This document shows, piece by piece, positions 45,980 through 54,555 of a stretch of DNA of 64,000 nucleotides. Each line of letters starts with the position of its first letter. The stretch's first letter is position 1. Location of the stretch: positions 310,027 to 374,026 of the forward strand of contig NZ_MSZX01000004.1 of the NCBI RefSeq assembly GCF_002021565.1, given 5' to 3'. The notes under the pieces are model-generated. The model had not been told where the DNA came from and did not search any database. It saw only the letters and a program-made list of their open reading frames with translations. The stretch is from Paenibacillus selenitireducens (lineage in GTDB: Bacteria > Bacillota > Bacilli > Paenibacillales > Paenibacillaceae). The translations under genes and the position numbers were made by a program.

Positions 45980-46735
45980 ATGCTTCTTCGAAAAATGATG
46001 GTTGCGTATGTTACGACGTGGATCATGTTGTTCTGTCTTGGGTTCTTCTCTTTAGGTGGAGGGGAAGCATGGAATGCTGCAGAACGTTATATGGGGTGGT
46101 TTTTAGTTGTTGCGATGTACGCCGTCCCAGTGATCTTCCTTTACGGGATTATTGTATCCGCACTTGTCGAGGGGGCAACCTTGAAGCTGAAATTTACCGG
46201 TCCTGGGGAATGGCTCGTATCGGGCTTTCTCCATGTTATTTTTGGGCTTGCATTCGGTATCTTACTGCAGTCTTCCTTGTTTAGCATTATAGGCGGAACG
46301 GCAGCGATGCTGTTCTTTAGTTTCGATAGGATCATCATGTACATTACACCTCGTTATAGGCGGAGAATTTGGTCGTTCTTACTCATCATGCCGATTGTCG
46401 TATTCATTGTCATTGCAGGAACGTTGTCCTGGTCTTCCCCGCCCAGACCGCCGTTTACCGCGAATGATGCGGTGACCTTCGCTACGTCAGGCCAAGGGAC
46501 GATCATCGATGCCTTTCCAAAACAAGAGGGTAAGATACACTTGCAAATTGAAGGTTATGAGGTGGAGCGGGAAACCGTGATCGAAACAACCGAGGTAAAG
46601 GAGAAATACCTTGTTCATTTTATAGAGCGTTGGCGAAAAGGACAAGAGGTGGGTGAACATCGATGGACGTATGCGGTCATCCGTGGTGGAATGAATTTTG
46701 AAGAAGAGAAGGGGGAGCAACCTCCTTACGTATAA
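45980..46735 (+). CDS. membrane protein of unknown function
   Basis: A 251-residue protein with four or five hydrophobic segments in the first ~155 residues (ends near VIAGTLSW) and an extracytoplasmic C-terminal part of ~95 residues, with many charged residues and no Cys. ATG 45980 follows AAGGGAG at 7 bases. No homologous family was recognised. Neighbours give no hint of function. A possible weak terminator (GGATACTT...AAGTTCC) follows at about 46738-46766. Confidence 0.65.
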   Translation: MLLRKMMVAYVTTWIMLFCLGFFSLGGGEAWNAAERYMGWFLVVAMYAVPVIFLYGIIVSALVEGATLKLKFTGPGEWLVSGFLHVIFGLAFGILLQSSLFSIIGGTAAMLFFSFDRIIMYITPRYRRRIWSFLLIMPIVVFIVIAGTLSWSSPPRPPFTANDAVTFATSGQGTIIDAFPKQEGKIHLQIEGYEVERETVIETTEVKEKYLVHFIERWRKGQEVGEHRWTYAVIRGGMNFEEEKGEQPPYV

Positions 46736-46835
46736 GGGATACTTGTTTGCGTAAGTTCCTTTTGATAATCAATGCTTTGGAAGTTGTCTGAATGAGAAAT
46801 GAATGAACTGAAACATCTCTTGTAAAATCTATAGC

Positions 46836-46982
46836 TTGCAGATCATGCTTTCCAAAATTTATAATATAAAGAAATCTACCTATGAGGTGAAGAGGATGTC
46901 ATTCCGTATCGTTCGAAGTAACTAGTTATCGGGCTGGAAAAAACGCGTACCAGCTATCAAGGGGGGACTCTGCCCTTTTGAT
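46836..46982 (+). promoter_or_regulatory. promoter, 9-codon leader ORF and stem-loops before a methyltransferase
   Basis: TTGCAG (46836-46841) and TATAAT (46860-46865), 18 bases apart, form a plausible promoter. GAGGTGAAGAGG precedes an ORF at 46896-46925 encoding MSFRIVRSN. It is followed by two hairpins: GGCTGG/CCAGCT (46932-46937, 46950-46955) and a 10-bp stem ATCAAGGGGG/CCCTTTTGAT (46956-46965, 46973-46982). The methyltransferase follows at 47035. The layout resembles translation attenuators of resistance genes; this is inferred, not matched to a known leader. Confidence 0.5.
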
Positions 46983-47034
46983 CCAATGCCAAGTTGCTTT
47001 GAACATCTCAAATTAAAGGTGGAGAACAAACAAA

Positions 47035-47784
47035 ATGAATGAATTAGAATATCGAAATTTTTATGATCGCGTTGGAAAAATGAACGGATGGGATTTCAGC
47101 CGTGTGAAATGTCAATCCGAAGGGGCAGCATGGGATTTTTATGATGTTGTTACGCAGAACTCCAAGAAATCCGACATGCTATTAGATATCGGCACCGGCG
47201 GGGGAGAAGCGCTGTTATCGATCGTTGATGCTGCTTTGTTACTCATCGGCATCGATCATTCGATGGGCATGATTCAGACCGCACAGGCAAATGTCTCTGC
47301 GTCTAAAGCTTCCAATGTCCGTATGCTGTATATGGATGCTGCGCACATTCAATTCCCTGAGGGGTTCTTTCAAGTTATATCCAATCGGCATAGCGGTTTT
47401 GATCCGAGGGAAGTAGCAAGAGTGTTAGCGGAAGGCGGATGTTTTCTCACGCAGCAGGTGGGCGAAGCCGATAAAATGAACTTAAAACTTGCTTTTGGGA
47501 GAGGGCAGGCTTTCGAGGTTCCGGACGGTACGTTGATGAACCTATACATGACGCAATTAGAGGAAGTGGGATTTCGAGATATCCAATCCTTCGAGTATGA
47601 TGCCATAGACTATTATGAAACTTACGAGGATCTCGTGTTCTTGTTAAAGCACACGCCGATCATCCCGAATTTTGGTCAGACAGCCGAGGATTTTACGATA
47701 CTTCATCAATTCATCGAAGAACATCAGACAAGTAAAGGGATTCGAACGAATTCCAAGCGATTCATGATCATTGCGAGAAAATAA
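47035..47784 (+). CDS. class I SAM-dependent methyltransferase
   Basis: A 249-residue methyltransferase. Motif I is LLDIGTGGGEALL near residue 50, the acidic post-I Asp is in LIGIDHS, and a VISNRHSGFD motif IV replaces the usual catalytic region. Substrate cannot be predicted from sequence: the N-terminal part is short and the middle part is unlike 23S rRNA Erm enzymes. It has its own promoter and a candidate leader, and is closed by a terminator. Confidence 0.8.
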   Translation: MNELEYRNFYDRVGKMNGWDFSRVKCQSEGAAWDFYDVVTQNSKKSDMLLDIGTGGGEALLSIVDAALLLIGIDHSMGMIQTAQANVSASKASNVRMLYMDAAHIQFPEGFFQVISNRHSGFDPREVARVLAEGGCFLTQQVGEADKMNLKLAFGRGQAFEVPDGTLMNLYMTQLEEVGFRDIQSFEYDAIDYYETYEDLVFLLKHTPIIPNFGQTAEDFTILHQFIEEHQTSKGIRTNSKRFMIIARK

Positions 47785-47795
47785 GGGATAGCAAG

Positions 47796-47826
47796 GTGCC
47801 GGGGGAGACCCTGGCACTCTTTTTTC
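47796..47826 (+). terminator. rho-independent terminator
   Basis: GTGCCGGGG-GAGA-CCCTGGCAC (one G-T mismatch) followed by a TCTTTTTTCT run. Confidence 0.88.
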
Positions 47827-47872
47827 TCAAGCATGTGTGGGGTGTATTGAAGGAGATGAAGGAACGACTGAT

Positions 47873-48388
47873 ATGAGAATACGTCTTATCGGCGCCTGCA
47901 GAAGCGGCAAATCTTACATTGCCAAAGAACTATCGAGGGAATACGGTGTTCCCTACTACGAGCTAGATAATTGTGTGTGGGACAGGAGTGTAGAGAATCG
48001 TAAATTTCCGGTCGACGCTAGAGATACGATGTTGCACGATATCATACATACGGAGTCGTGGATTGTAGAAGGCGTGCATTACAAATGGGGTCAAGAGAGC
48101 TTCGCCAAGGTAGATTGGATCTTCGTTATTCAGTCCAATACATATGTTAGAGACTATAGAGTTTTTCGTAGATTTGTACGAACGAGACTCGGTCTAGAGG
48201 AATGGAATTATAAGCAATCGTGGAAGAATCTGTACCAGATGCTTTTTGTATGGAATAAAGGATATGATAAGGATAGCATGAAGGATATTATGGAAATGAC
48301 GGCTTGCTATGCAGATAAGCGGATCGTTGTGAAGAGCAATCAAGAGATTATGCGCTTTGTGCAGAATCAGAAAGAGGTGATCTCGTGA
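47873..48388 (+). CDS. P-loop AAA/topology-modulation-type kinase-like protein (FlaR-like)
   Basis: A 171-residue P-loop protein. Walker A is GACRSGKSYIA at residues 6-16, followed by VPYYELDNCVWDR, the usual acceptor-site segment of small nucleotide or shikimate-like kinases, and a WIVEGVHYKWGQESF strand. Proteins called DNA topology modulation kinases/FlaR share this layout. ATG 47873 lies after an AAGGAACGA stretch. The stop overlaps the GTG of the next (damaged) gene by four bases, and both have the same direction. Substrate unknown. Confidence 0.75.
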   Translation: MRIRLIGACRSGKSYIAKELSREYGVPYYELDNCVWDRSVENRKFPVDARDTMLHDIIHTESWIVEGVHYKWGQESFAKVDWIFVIQSNTYVRDYRVFRRFVRTRLGLEEWNYKQSWKNLYQMLFVWNKGYDKDSMKDIMEMTACYADKRIVVKSNQEIMRFVQNQKEVIS

Positions 48389-48576
48389 CCATTACCTATG
48401 AGAACACAGTGCCAAGCGGCAGTGATGTTATGAGATTAATAGAATACAAAGAGCATGATTTGATGATGGTTCAACTTTTTGCCACCAAGGATAAATATAC
48501 CTACTATAAAAAGTTTGGTTTCGAAGAACGTCCCAGCGATGCCCCGGGAATGCGATGGATCTCTAGAGAGGATTGA
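48385..48576 (+). pseudogene. internally deleted GNAT acetyltransferase
   Basis: A 63-codon frame starting at GTG 48385 fuses the opening of a GNAT protein (ITYENTVPSGSDVMRL) to its ending (LFATKDKYTYYKKFGFEERP). Family members run about 140 residues, so about 75 central residues, including the acetyl-CoA-binding motif, are missing. The frame stays open, so the product could still be made, but it should not be an acetyltransferase. It overlaps the preceding kinase-like gene and the following YdcF-like gene. Confidence 0.8.
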
Positions 48577-48584
48577 CGATTAGT

Positions 48585-49349
48585 ATGCGAGTACGAACGA
48601 TACAGATAAAGTCCCGATATATCGATATTTTGCTTACCCTCCTATGTCTATGCCTGCTTATCTTTGTTGGTACAGGGTTTGGCGTTGTGCTTTTTTGTGT
48701 TGGTTGTATAAGTTTTATGATTTTAAGAAGAATTGATTGGCGTAAGCATATCATGTTCAGGAGAATTCTCCTCGTATGTCTGGGGCTTGGCCTTGTGTCC
48801 TTCCTCATTATAGAATCATTTGTGATATCAGGCTTCAGCGTCAATGACAGTGATGTATCTGATGTGGATTATGTGGTGGTATTGGGCGCAGGACTCAAAG
48901 GTTCGGAGGTATCCACCACGTTGCGGCAAAGACTGGATGCTAGTGCGGAATATGCGAGTATGCATAAGGAAATCCCGATCATTGTGTCAGGTGGGCAAGG
49001 TCCCGGAGAACATCTGCCGGAAGCCGTCGCGATGAAGGATTACCTGGTAAGTAAAGGATTTGCCGTAGATCGAATCTTGTTAGAGAGCAAATCGACGAGC
49101 ACGCAAGAAAATCTGCTGTTTACGAGAAAGATTCTACGTAACAAGGGGATTCAGCATCCTAAGATTCTCATTGTTACAAGTGATTACCATATGTTTCGCG
49201 CGGAGCTTATCGCACGTAAGTTAGGATATGAGACGTATGGGATATCCAGTCCGTCACCGGCGCATCTCAAGCCTATCAATATGATTCGGGAGTATTTCGC
49301 AATGGTCAAAACCATCATTACATTGCAGAGTAAAAACGGAATTACGTAA
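48585..49349 (+). CDS. YdcF/SanA-family (DUF218) membrane protein
   Basis: About 254 residues. Two membrane segments lie in the first ~85 residues, followed by an extracytoplasmic DUF218 domain (about 95-250) with VDYVVVLGAGLKG, then IIVSGGQGPGEH, ESKSTSTQENLLFTRKIL and ILIVTSDYHMFRAELIARK segments, the four conserved blocks. YdcF/SanA proteins are linked to envelope metabolism (ElyC in E. coli acts in polyprenyl-phosphate or peptidoglycan pathways). Start ATG 48585 is assumed; TTG 48573 is an alternative. Role here is unknown. Confidence 0.8.
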   Translation: MRVRTIQIKSRYIDILLTLLCLCLLIFVGTGFGVVLFCVGCISFMILRRIDWRKHIMFRRILLVCLGLGLVSFLIIESFVISGFSVNDSDVSDVDYVVVLGAGLKGSEVSTTLRQRLDASAEYASMHKEIPIIVSGGQGPGEHLPEAVAMKDYLVSKGFAVDRILLESKSTSTQENLLFTRKILRNKGIQHPKILIVTSDYHMFRAELIARKLGYETYGISSPSPAHLKPINMIREYFAMVKTIITLQSKNGIT

Positions 49350-49373
49350 GAATAATGTAACACCGTTTTTACT
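49329..49373 (+). terminator. rho-independent terminator overlapping the ydcF end
   Basis: AGTAAAAACGG (49329-49339) pairs perfectly with CCGTTTTTACT (49363-49373). The YdcF stop codon lies inside the loop. Confidence 0.75.
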
Positions 49374-49446
49374 CGTAAAATTTATCTTCAGTTAAGTTTC
49401 CTTTAAGGATCTGTATGGATAATAAAGGAAAAAACTGGAGGATTCC

Positions 49447-50889
49447 ATGACGATTCGTTTAAGATTGACTTTCATATATTCGGGTATATTAGCTTCCGCA
49501 TTACTGCTGTTTGGCATAGCTTTGTACAGCTTCTTACAGTACTACCTGTACAACGATTTGAAATCCTCACTCCAAGAACAGACCCATCTTTTTCGAGACA
49601 AAGTAAAATATAGCCTAGCTGTAGACCCTGTGGGTTGGAACTTTTTGATTCAAATTGAAGATTTCGATACGGTCCAGACCGGGATGTACGTGCAAATAAT
49701 TAATTTGATAACGGGTCAAAAGGAACGGTCCAATAATTTAGGCAATGCCCAATTGCCTTATGCCCCTAAGGATTCAGAAGAAAAGCAGGGGTATTATACG
49801 ACTGCAACCATTCGCCACACTCCTTTTCTGATCTATAACGCGCCATTGCTATTGAACGATAAAGTGGTGGGTGTCTTACAAGCGGCATATCCGATCGGCG
49901 TCGTCACCAAATTTCTAACGATTCTCCAATATTTGTTATTCTTCTTGTCAAGTATTGTGATCCTGCTGGCTGTATGTATAGGTTGGCTATCCGCGAAAAG
50001 ATCTTTACGGCCAATCTACGCCTTAATTCAGGCGACTCAACAAATTCAGAGCAGCGAAGACCTCGGCAAAAGAGTCCAAATAGAGCATACAGCAGATGAG
50101 GTTAGTCTATTGAGCAAGACGATCAATGGCATGTTGGATCGAATCCAGACGATGTATGCGGAGTTAGACCGAGCTTATGCCACGCAGCGCCGTTTTATAG
50201 CGGATGCATCGCACGAGTTGAGGACGCCGCTCACCACGATCAACGGCAATGCAGAGCTCCTTCACAAAATCTGGACACCTTACAATCAACCCCCATACTG
50301 TTTAGCTGACAAACATGAAATTGAGATTTCTGTCGAAGCGCTCCATGATATTGTGGATGAGGGCCACCGCATGCGGAGATTAGTTCATGATTTACTGACC
50401 TTGGCAAGAGCCGATGCGGGACAACAAATGAAGCAAGATAGGGTTGAAATTAGACCCGTTATTGAAGCTGTAGTGAGAAAAGCGCAGCTCCTCCCGAAGA
50501 CGGCAGATTTTCAAGCTAATGGCCTTGAGGTGTTAGAGAATCTGTATGTGATTGGAGATAAGGATTATCTTCAGCAGCTATTCTTCATTTTTCTAGATAA
50601 TGCATTCAAATTTACTTCAGAAGGTACTGTGGAGTTTGTAGCTTCCAAGGGAGAACATGACATTCAATTTATGATTCGAGACAGCGGGATAGGCATGAGC
50701 CCAGAGGAAATTTCCCACGTCTTTGAACGCTTCTACCGTGCGGATACGTCAAGAGGCAACACGCCGGGTACGGGGCTCGGGTTATCCATTGCCAAATGGA
50801 TCTTGGATGAGCACCGAGGTACGGTAGAGATCAAGAGCTGCGAACATGAGGGGACGACGTTTATTATTCGTCTGCCGATGGCGGATTGA
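49447..50889 (+). CDS. sensor histidine kinase (no adjacent response regulator)
   Basis: A 480-residue HK of the HisKA type. TM1 is at ~8-30 and TM2 at ~158-182, with a ~125-residue extracytoplasmic sensor between them, then HAMP (to ~240). The phospho-acceptor is His256 in DASHELRTPL, followed by the N-box (FIFLDNAFKF), G1 (DSGIGMSPEE) and G2 (GTGLGLSIAK). It resembles the ArlS/YclK group. A response regulator gene, expected directly upstream, is absent; the gap upstream is 97 bases and contains a promoter region. ATG follows TGGAGGA. Confidence 0.9.
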   Translation: MTIRLRLTFIYSGILASALLLFGIALYSFLQYYLYNDLKSSLQEQTHLFRDKVKYSLAVDPVGWNFLIQIEDFDTVQTGMYVQIINLITGQKERSNNLGNAQLPYAPKDSEEKQGYYTTATIRHTPFLIYNAPLLLNDKVVGVLQAAYPIGVVTKFLTILQYLLFFLSSIVILLAVCIGWLSAKRSLRPIYALIQATQQIQSSEDLGKRVQIEHTADEVSLLSKTINGMLDRIQTMYAELDRAYATQRRFIADASHELRTPLTTINGNAELLHKIWTPYNQPPYCLADKHEIEISVEALHDIVDEGHRMRRLVHDLLTLARADAGQQMKQDRVEIRPVIEAVVRKAQLLPKTADFQANGLEVLENLYVIGDKDYLQQLFFIFLDNAFKFTSEGTVEFVASKGEHDIQFMIRDSGIGMSPEEISHVFERFYRADTSRGNTPGTGLGLSIAKWILDEHRGTVEIKSCEHEGTTFIIRLPMAD

Positions 50890-50933
50890 GATCGTATGTA
50901 TATATCAACTTCAAGAAGAATAGGGGGAGTTTC

Positions 50934-51980
50934 GTGAAGGTGGCAATTATTGGGGGAGGTTTTGGGCTTCGGGTCCAAGCACCTATTATCCAAAGTTATG
51001 CTCAGATGAACTTAGTTGCAGTAAGTACGATGCATCGTCATCAAATCCCTGACGAAATATCGAATGATGTGTCGATCAGACACTATACAGATTGGATAGA
51101 AATGTTAGACAAAGAAAGCTTAGATCTCGTCTTTGTGAGTTCACTGCCGACGTTTCATTATGAAATGGTTAAACATGCGATAGAGCAGGGCATCCATGTG
51201 ATTTGCGAGAAACCTTTTACGATAAATAAGCTTCAAGCGAAGGAACTATTACATCTCTCTGAACAATATCATGCCAAAGTATTGATTGACTTTGAGTGGA
51301 GATATCTCCCCATCCGGCAAAAAGTCAAGGACCTGATTCGAAGTCATGAGCTCGGTGAATTGATACATCTTGAGTACCATATATCTACGCCTCAATATCA
51401 ACATCTACAGTCAAACAAGCGAGGTTGGATGGGGGAGAAGCATCATTTTGGTGGCATGCTGGGGGCTATAGGTACGCATATGATCGATTGCTTAAGATGG
51501 CTGAGCGAAGATGAAATGGCGGATATTTCGGGTTTTGTACATACACATGTCCCAGAGGGCGCGGAAGAGCAGCGAGATGCTGATGATGCGTTTTTTATTC
51601 ATGGAAGGATGAAACGTCTTGCGACATTTTCGATGCAATTCATATCAGGCATCCATCATGGATTTGGTTCGTCGTTAAAGATCTTCGGTAATCAAGGAAC
51701 CCTTACGCTGCATAATGACGAAAAGCTGTGCCTAGGGAAAGCCAATGAATCGTTAACTGAAATAAAAGTACCCTCTCTTCATGACGAAGATCATAGATTA
51801 TCTCTAGAGGCGCATGCTTATTATCAAGCGTTTTTTCCATTCCTGGAGAAAGCCTATGAATATATGGTGCATAGCAAGACCGATAAGGATATCCCAACGA
51901 TTTATGATGCTTATGCCAATCAATTAGTCATCGATCCGTTTCTATCCATAGATAGCGATGAACAGATCCCTTTACGATAG
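50934..51980 (+). CDS. Gfo/Idh/MocA-family oxidoreductase
   Basis: A 348-residue NAD(P)-dependent sugar-type dehydrogenase. The N-terminal Rossmann segment VAIIGGGFGLRVQAPI and the catalytic-region EKPFTINKLQAKELL are in place, followed by DFEWRYLPIRQKVKDLI and the HFGGMLGAIGTHMIDCLRW segment. GTG 50934 follows AGGGGGAG and gives the fold's standard start. The preceding HK ends 44 bases earlier. The likely substrate is an inositol or sugar derivative, not determinable here. Confidence 0.88.
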   Translation: MKVAIIGGGFGLRVQAPIIQSYAQMNLVAVSTMHRHQIPDEISNDVSIRHYTDWIEMLDKESLDLVFVSSLPTFHYEMVKHAIEQGIHVICEKPFTINKLQAKELLHLSEQYHAKVLIDFEWRYLPIRQKVKDLIRSHELGELIHLEYHISTPQYQHLQSNKRGWMGEKHHFGGMLGAIGTHMIDCLRWLSEDEMADISGFVHTHVPEGAEEQRDADDAFFIHGRMKRLATFSMQFISGIHHGFGSSLKIFGNQGTLTLHNDEKLCLGKANESLTEIKVPSLHDEDHRLSLEAHAYYQAFFPFLEKAYEYMVHSKTDKDIPTIYDAYANQLVIDPFLSIDSDEQIPLR

Positions 51981-51993
51981 CAGGTGCAGGACA

Positions 51994-52401
51994 TTGAAGA
52001 AAAAAACAAGAAAAATGGTGGTAGTCGGACAAACTTATGTCTATGTTTTGAATCAATCTTACCAGCCAGAAGAGAGTATAATCACTTTGAAAATTTCTCT
52101 GGAGGGCCAAAAGAACATCACTTTATCGTTCAAATTTTGTACGTGGGAGGATGCTATCTCGGGAAGTCCTCTGTATGTAGGCATTGATCTGAATCATAGG
52201 GTAACCAAGGCTGTTGAGCATTTCAGTCTAAATCATCCGAGCCGGATTAAGGAATTTATAATATACGGAAATGAGCACGGATGGACGGGGCAAAATTCCA
52301 TGGTATTTCATGATGGGCTGGAAGTCATGCATGATATGGGATATGACATTTCATGTCTAATGCCCAAGAATAAGCGTACAACATTCATAGAGAGGTATTA
52401 A
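51994..52401 (+). CDS. hypothetical protein, conserved-looking
   Basis: A ~135-residue protein. TTG 51994 behind AGGTGCAGG is likely; an ATG at 52018 is an alternative. Strands such as MVVVGQTYVYVLNQSY and ITLKISLEGQKNITLSF suggest a beta-rich fold, followed by NHPSRIKEFIIYGNE and a basic tail. There is no signal peptide. I recall no named family. It lies 14 bases after the oxidoreductase stop, possibly in one transcript. Confidence 0.55.
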   Translation: MKKKTRKMVVVGQTYVYVLNQSYQPEESIITLKISLEGQKNITLSFKFCTWEDAISGSPLYVGIDLNHRVTKAVEHFSLNHPSRIKEFIIYGNEHGWTGQNSMVFHDGLEVMHDMGYDISCLMPKNKRTTFIERY

Positions 52402-52437
52402 ATAGATTCTATTCCAAAAATGAGAGGAAGTCACTTC

Positions 52438-52938
52438 ATGTTCTATGTTAATGCTAGGGCGTTCATTGAAACGCATAGGGATGGCAAGACTGAAATCATT
52501 CTTCAAACGCGAAACAAACCCAATGAAAGAGCGTGGGAGTTACCGGGAGGGAGATTAGAGTTATTTGAACCGATTTTAGCAGGACTACAACGCGAAGTAT
52601 TCGAAGAAACAGGATTAACGGTCATTGAAGTCGAAGGAAGTCAGACACGAATAGATACATGCGGGATTACTTCGGATTTCGAAGTGGAGTGTTTAGAACC
52701 CTATTGTGTCTATCAAACTATACGGGGGCCGATCGATTCCGTTGGCATGTATTTTATATGCAGAGCTGAGGGGAATGTGCAGACAACCGGTGATGATACG
52801 CTAAATGTAGGTTGGAGATCAGTTGATGAAATTTATGATCTCATGCTAGAGGATCCTAAACAATTTAGTCCTGTAGATCGAGCTGGGCTTATCTATTATT
52901 TAACGCATAGATTTGGAAGGAAATTCGATAGTAATTGA
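52438..52938 (+). CDS. Nudix hydrolase
   Basis: A 166-residue Nudix protein. The box is GGRLELFEPILAGLQREVFEETGL, conforming to GX5EX7REUXEEXGU (with its 20-plus residue pattern described by key positions). The N-terminal AFIETHRDGKTEIILQTR and the C-terminal SPVDRAGLIYYLTHRFG run are common among MutT/YvcI-like enzymes. ATG 52438 lies six bases behind GAGAGGAAG. Nucleoside diphosphate-type substrate presumed; not specific. Confidence 0.85.
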   Translation: MFYVNARAFIETHRDGKTEIILQTRNKPNERAWELPGGRLELFEPILAGLQREVFEETGLTVIEVEGSQTRIDTCGITSDFEVECLEPYCVYQTIRGPIDSVGMYFICRAEGNVQTTGDDTLNVGWRSVDEIYDLMLEDPKQFSPVDRAGLIYYLTHRFGRKFDSN

Positions 52939-52965
52939 CGAAACGCTAAAAGGAGGACGACGATA

Positions 52966-53457
52966 ATTACAAAGAAAACGAAAGTCATATTAGCCGTATT
53001 ATTTGTAGTTATTGTGTGTATCCTTGCAGCTTATTGCGGCATGCAAAAGATCGTCGAAGAAAGTCAAGGGAAAGCCTGGAGACATAATTGGGGGTTTGAC
53101 GCACCCAAAGCAGAGAAGGTCGCAACTATTTTTTACAATGCCGGTCGAGATCCGGATCTGTATCTCATTTCAGAATACAGTGAAAAGGGAATTCAAGCGC
53201 TCCGTCAGCTAACGATCTGGACAAAGGTCGAAGGTACTGCTGCATTTCTGTCTACTTCGATCGCAAGTTATGAGCGGCAAATCCAAGATCTCTATGATGA
53301 AGATGCCGAACACTATCAACAATTATTTAAAGATCATCCCGTGACCTTTACGAAAGATTCATTGTATTTTACGCAAAGAAAAGAAGATGGCAGCTATATT
53401 ATAGCGGTATTGAATCCAGATGAACGAAAGCTGTATACGTTAGAAATGTTTTTTTAG
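52966..53457 (+). CDS. membrane-anchored protein with an apparent non-canonical start
   Basis: About 163 residues. The translation continues upstream of the GTG at 53014 and yields a basic TKKTKVI segment and a hydrophobic helix (LAVLFVVIVCILAAYC), a clear signal anchor. The best ribosome site, AGGAGG (52951-52956), points to ATT 52966 (spacing 9) or ATA 52963, because no ATG/GTG/TTG exists at the right distance. The rest is charged with no recognised domain. The next gene, a histidine phosphatase, follows after 25 bases. Unknown function. Confidence 0.55.
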   Translation: MTKKTKVILAVLFVVIVCILAAYCGMQKIVEESQGKAWRHNWGFDAPKAEKVATIFYNAGRDPDLYLISEYSEKGIQALRQLTIWTKVEGTAAFLSTSIASYERQIQDLYDEDAEHYQQLFKDHPVTFTKDSLYFTQRKEDGSYIIAVLNPDERKLYTLEMFF

Positions 53458-53482
53458 TACTTCAGGTAAAGGAGGTTCAGAG

Positions 53483-54067
53483 ATGAACACGACGGTATAC
53501 ATGGTTAGGCATGCAGAGTCCCCTTTTGTGCACGGAGAAGAACAAACGAGAGGTTTGTCGGAGGAAGGTTTTGTTGAGGCTCGAAAAGTAGCGGATTTAC
53601 TTGAGGGCGTTGCGCTAGACGGTATTGTTTCCAGTACGTATACAAGAGCCATCCAGACCGTTCAAGAATTAGCCGATCGAAAAGGCCTTCCGATTCTACA
53701 ATTTGAAGAGTTAAGAGAAAGAGCCATTAAGGGATTGGATGACAAGGCGCCATGGGAAGAGTTGGTGAAGGCCATCGAGAAATCCTTCGTGGATTTGGAC
53801 TATGCCTTGGAGGGCGGGGAATCAAGCAGGCAGGCTCAACAAAGAGCGATACCGATCTTTGAGCAACTACTTCAAGAATACCGCGGTAAGCAGATTGCCG
53901 TAGGGACGCATGGGAATATCATGACGATTCTCATGCAGTATTACGATCATACCCTTGGGTTTGAATTCTGGAGCAGCACGTCGATGCCCGATATTTATAA
54001 GATGACCTTTTATAACAATCAATTAGAGAGCATCGAGAGAATATGGGATGTGAAGAAGGGGGTTTGA
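53483..54067 (+). CDS. histidine phosphatase family protein (phosphoglycerate mutase-like)
   Basis: A 194-residue branch-1 histidine phosphatase. The catalytic His is in MVRHAESPF at residue 9, followed by TRAIQTV with Arg and a second core His in GTHGNIM near residue 147. Such proteins dephosphorylate sugars, nucleotides or proteins; specificity cannot be read. It follows GGAGG, and its stop TGA shares the A with the next ATG. Confidence 0.85.
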   Translation: MNTTVYMVRHAESPFVHGEEQTRGLSEEGFVEARKVADLLEGVALDGIVSSTYTRAIQTVQELADRKGLPILQFEELRERAIKGLDDKAPWEELVKAIEKSFVDLDYALEGGESSRQAQQRAIPIFEQLLQEYRGKQIAVGTHGNIMTILMQYYDHTLGFEFWSSTSMPDIYKMTFYNNQLESIERIWDVKKGV

Positions 54068-54516
54068 TGCAGTTGCAGAACATGACAGTTAAGCCCGTAG
54101 ATAAAGAAAACTGGTTTGCGTGTACACAACTCAGAATTAGCGAAGAGAATGGGAAACGATTTATCGTGCCGATTGTCTATTCCATCGCAGAGTCGAAGGT
54201 CGAGACACACCTAAGGCCTTTGGCTATTTTACTCGATCAAGAAGTGATCGGATTTAGCATGTATTGCAAAGATCCGGATGATGGACGGTACTGGATTTAT
54301 GTTTTCATGATCGATGCAGAGGTTCAAGGCAAAGGCTATGGCAAAGCTGGATTGCAGCGCGTGGTGGAATATATGAAGGATACGGAGGATCTTCGTGAAA
54401 TTATCATCGGGCATCAACCTGATAATGAACGAGCTGGATACTTGTATGAATCCGTAGGATTTAAGCTAACGGGTGAGCAGATTCATGGTGAAATCATCCG
54501 ATTGTACACATGCTAG
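54067..54516 (+). CDS. GNAT acetyltransferase (BltD/PaiA-like spermine/spermidine type)
   Basis: A 149-residue N-acetyltransferase. Motif A (VQGKGYGKAGLQ) is present, then a PDNERAGYLYESVGF motif B-like segment. The MTVKPVDKENWFACTQLRIS opening resembles spermine/spermidine N1-acetyltransferase BltD. ATG 54067 overlaps the previous stop and follows GAAGGGGG at 7 bases; ATG 54043 lies inside the previous gene. Complete by length, unlike the two GNAT remnants nearby. Confidence 0.8.
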   Translation: MQLQNMTVKPVDKENWFACTQLRISEENGKRFIVPIVYSIAESKVETHLRPLAILLDQEVIGFSMYCKDPDDGRYWIYVFMIDAEVQGKGYGKAGLQRVVEYMKDTEDLREIIIGHQPDNERAGYLYESVGFKLTGEQIHGEIIRLYTC

Positions 54517-54555
54517 CACCTTTGAGGCGATGAATAAAGAATGGAGGAGAGTCTA

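Noticed and set aside
47035-47784. Erm-type 23S rRNA methyltransferase behind the leader
   Set aside because: The sequence lacks the N-terminal and motif IV features of Erm proteins that I would expect; it is a generic class I enzyme.
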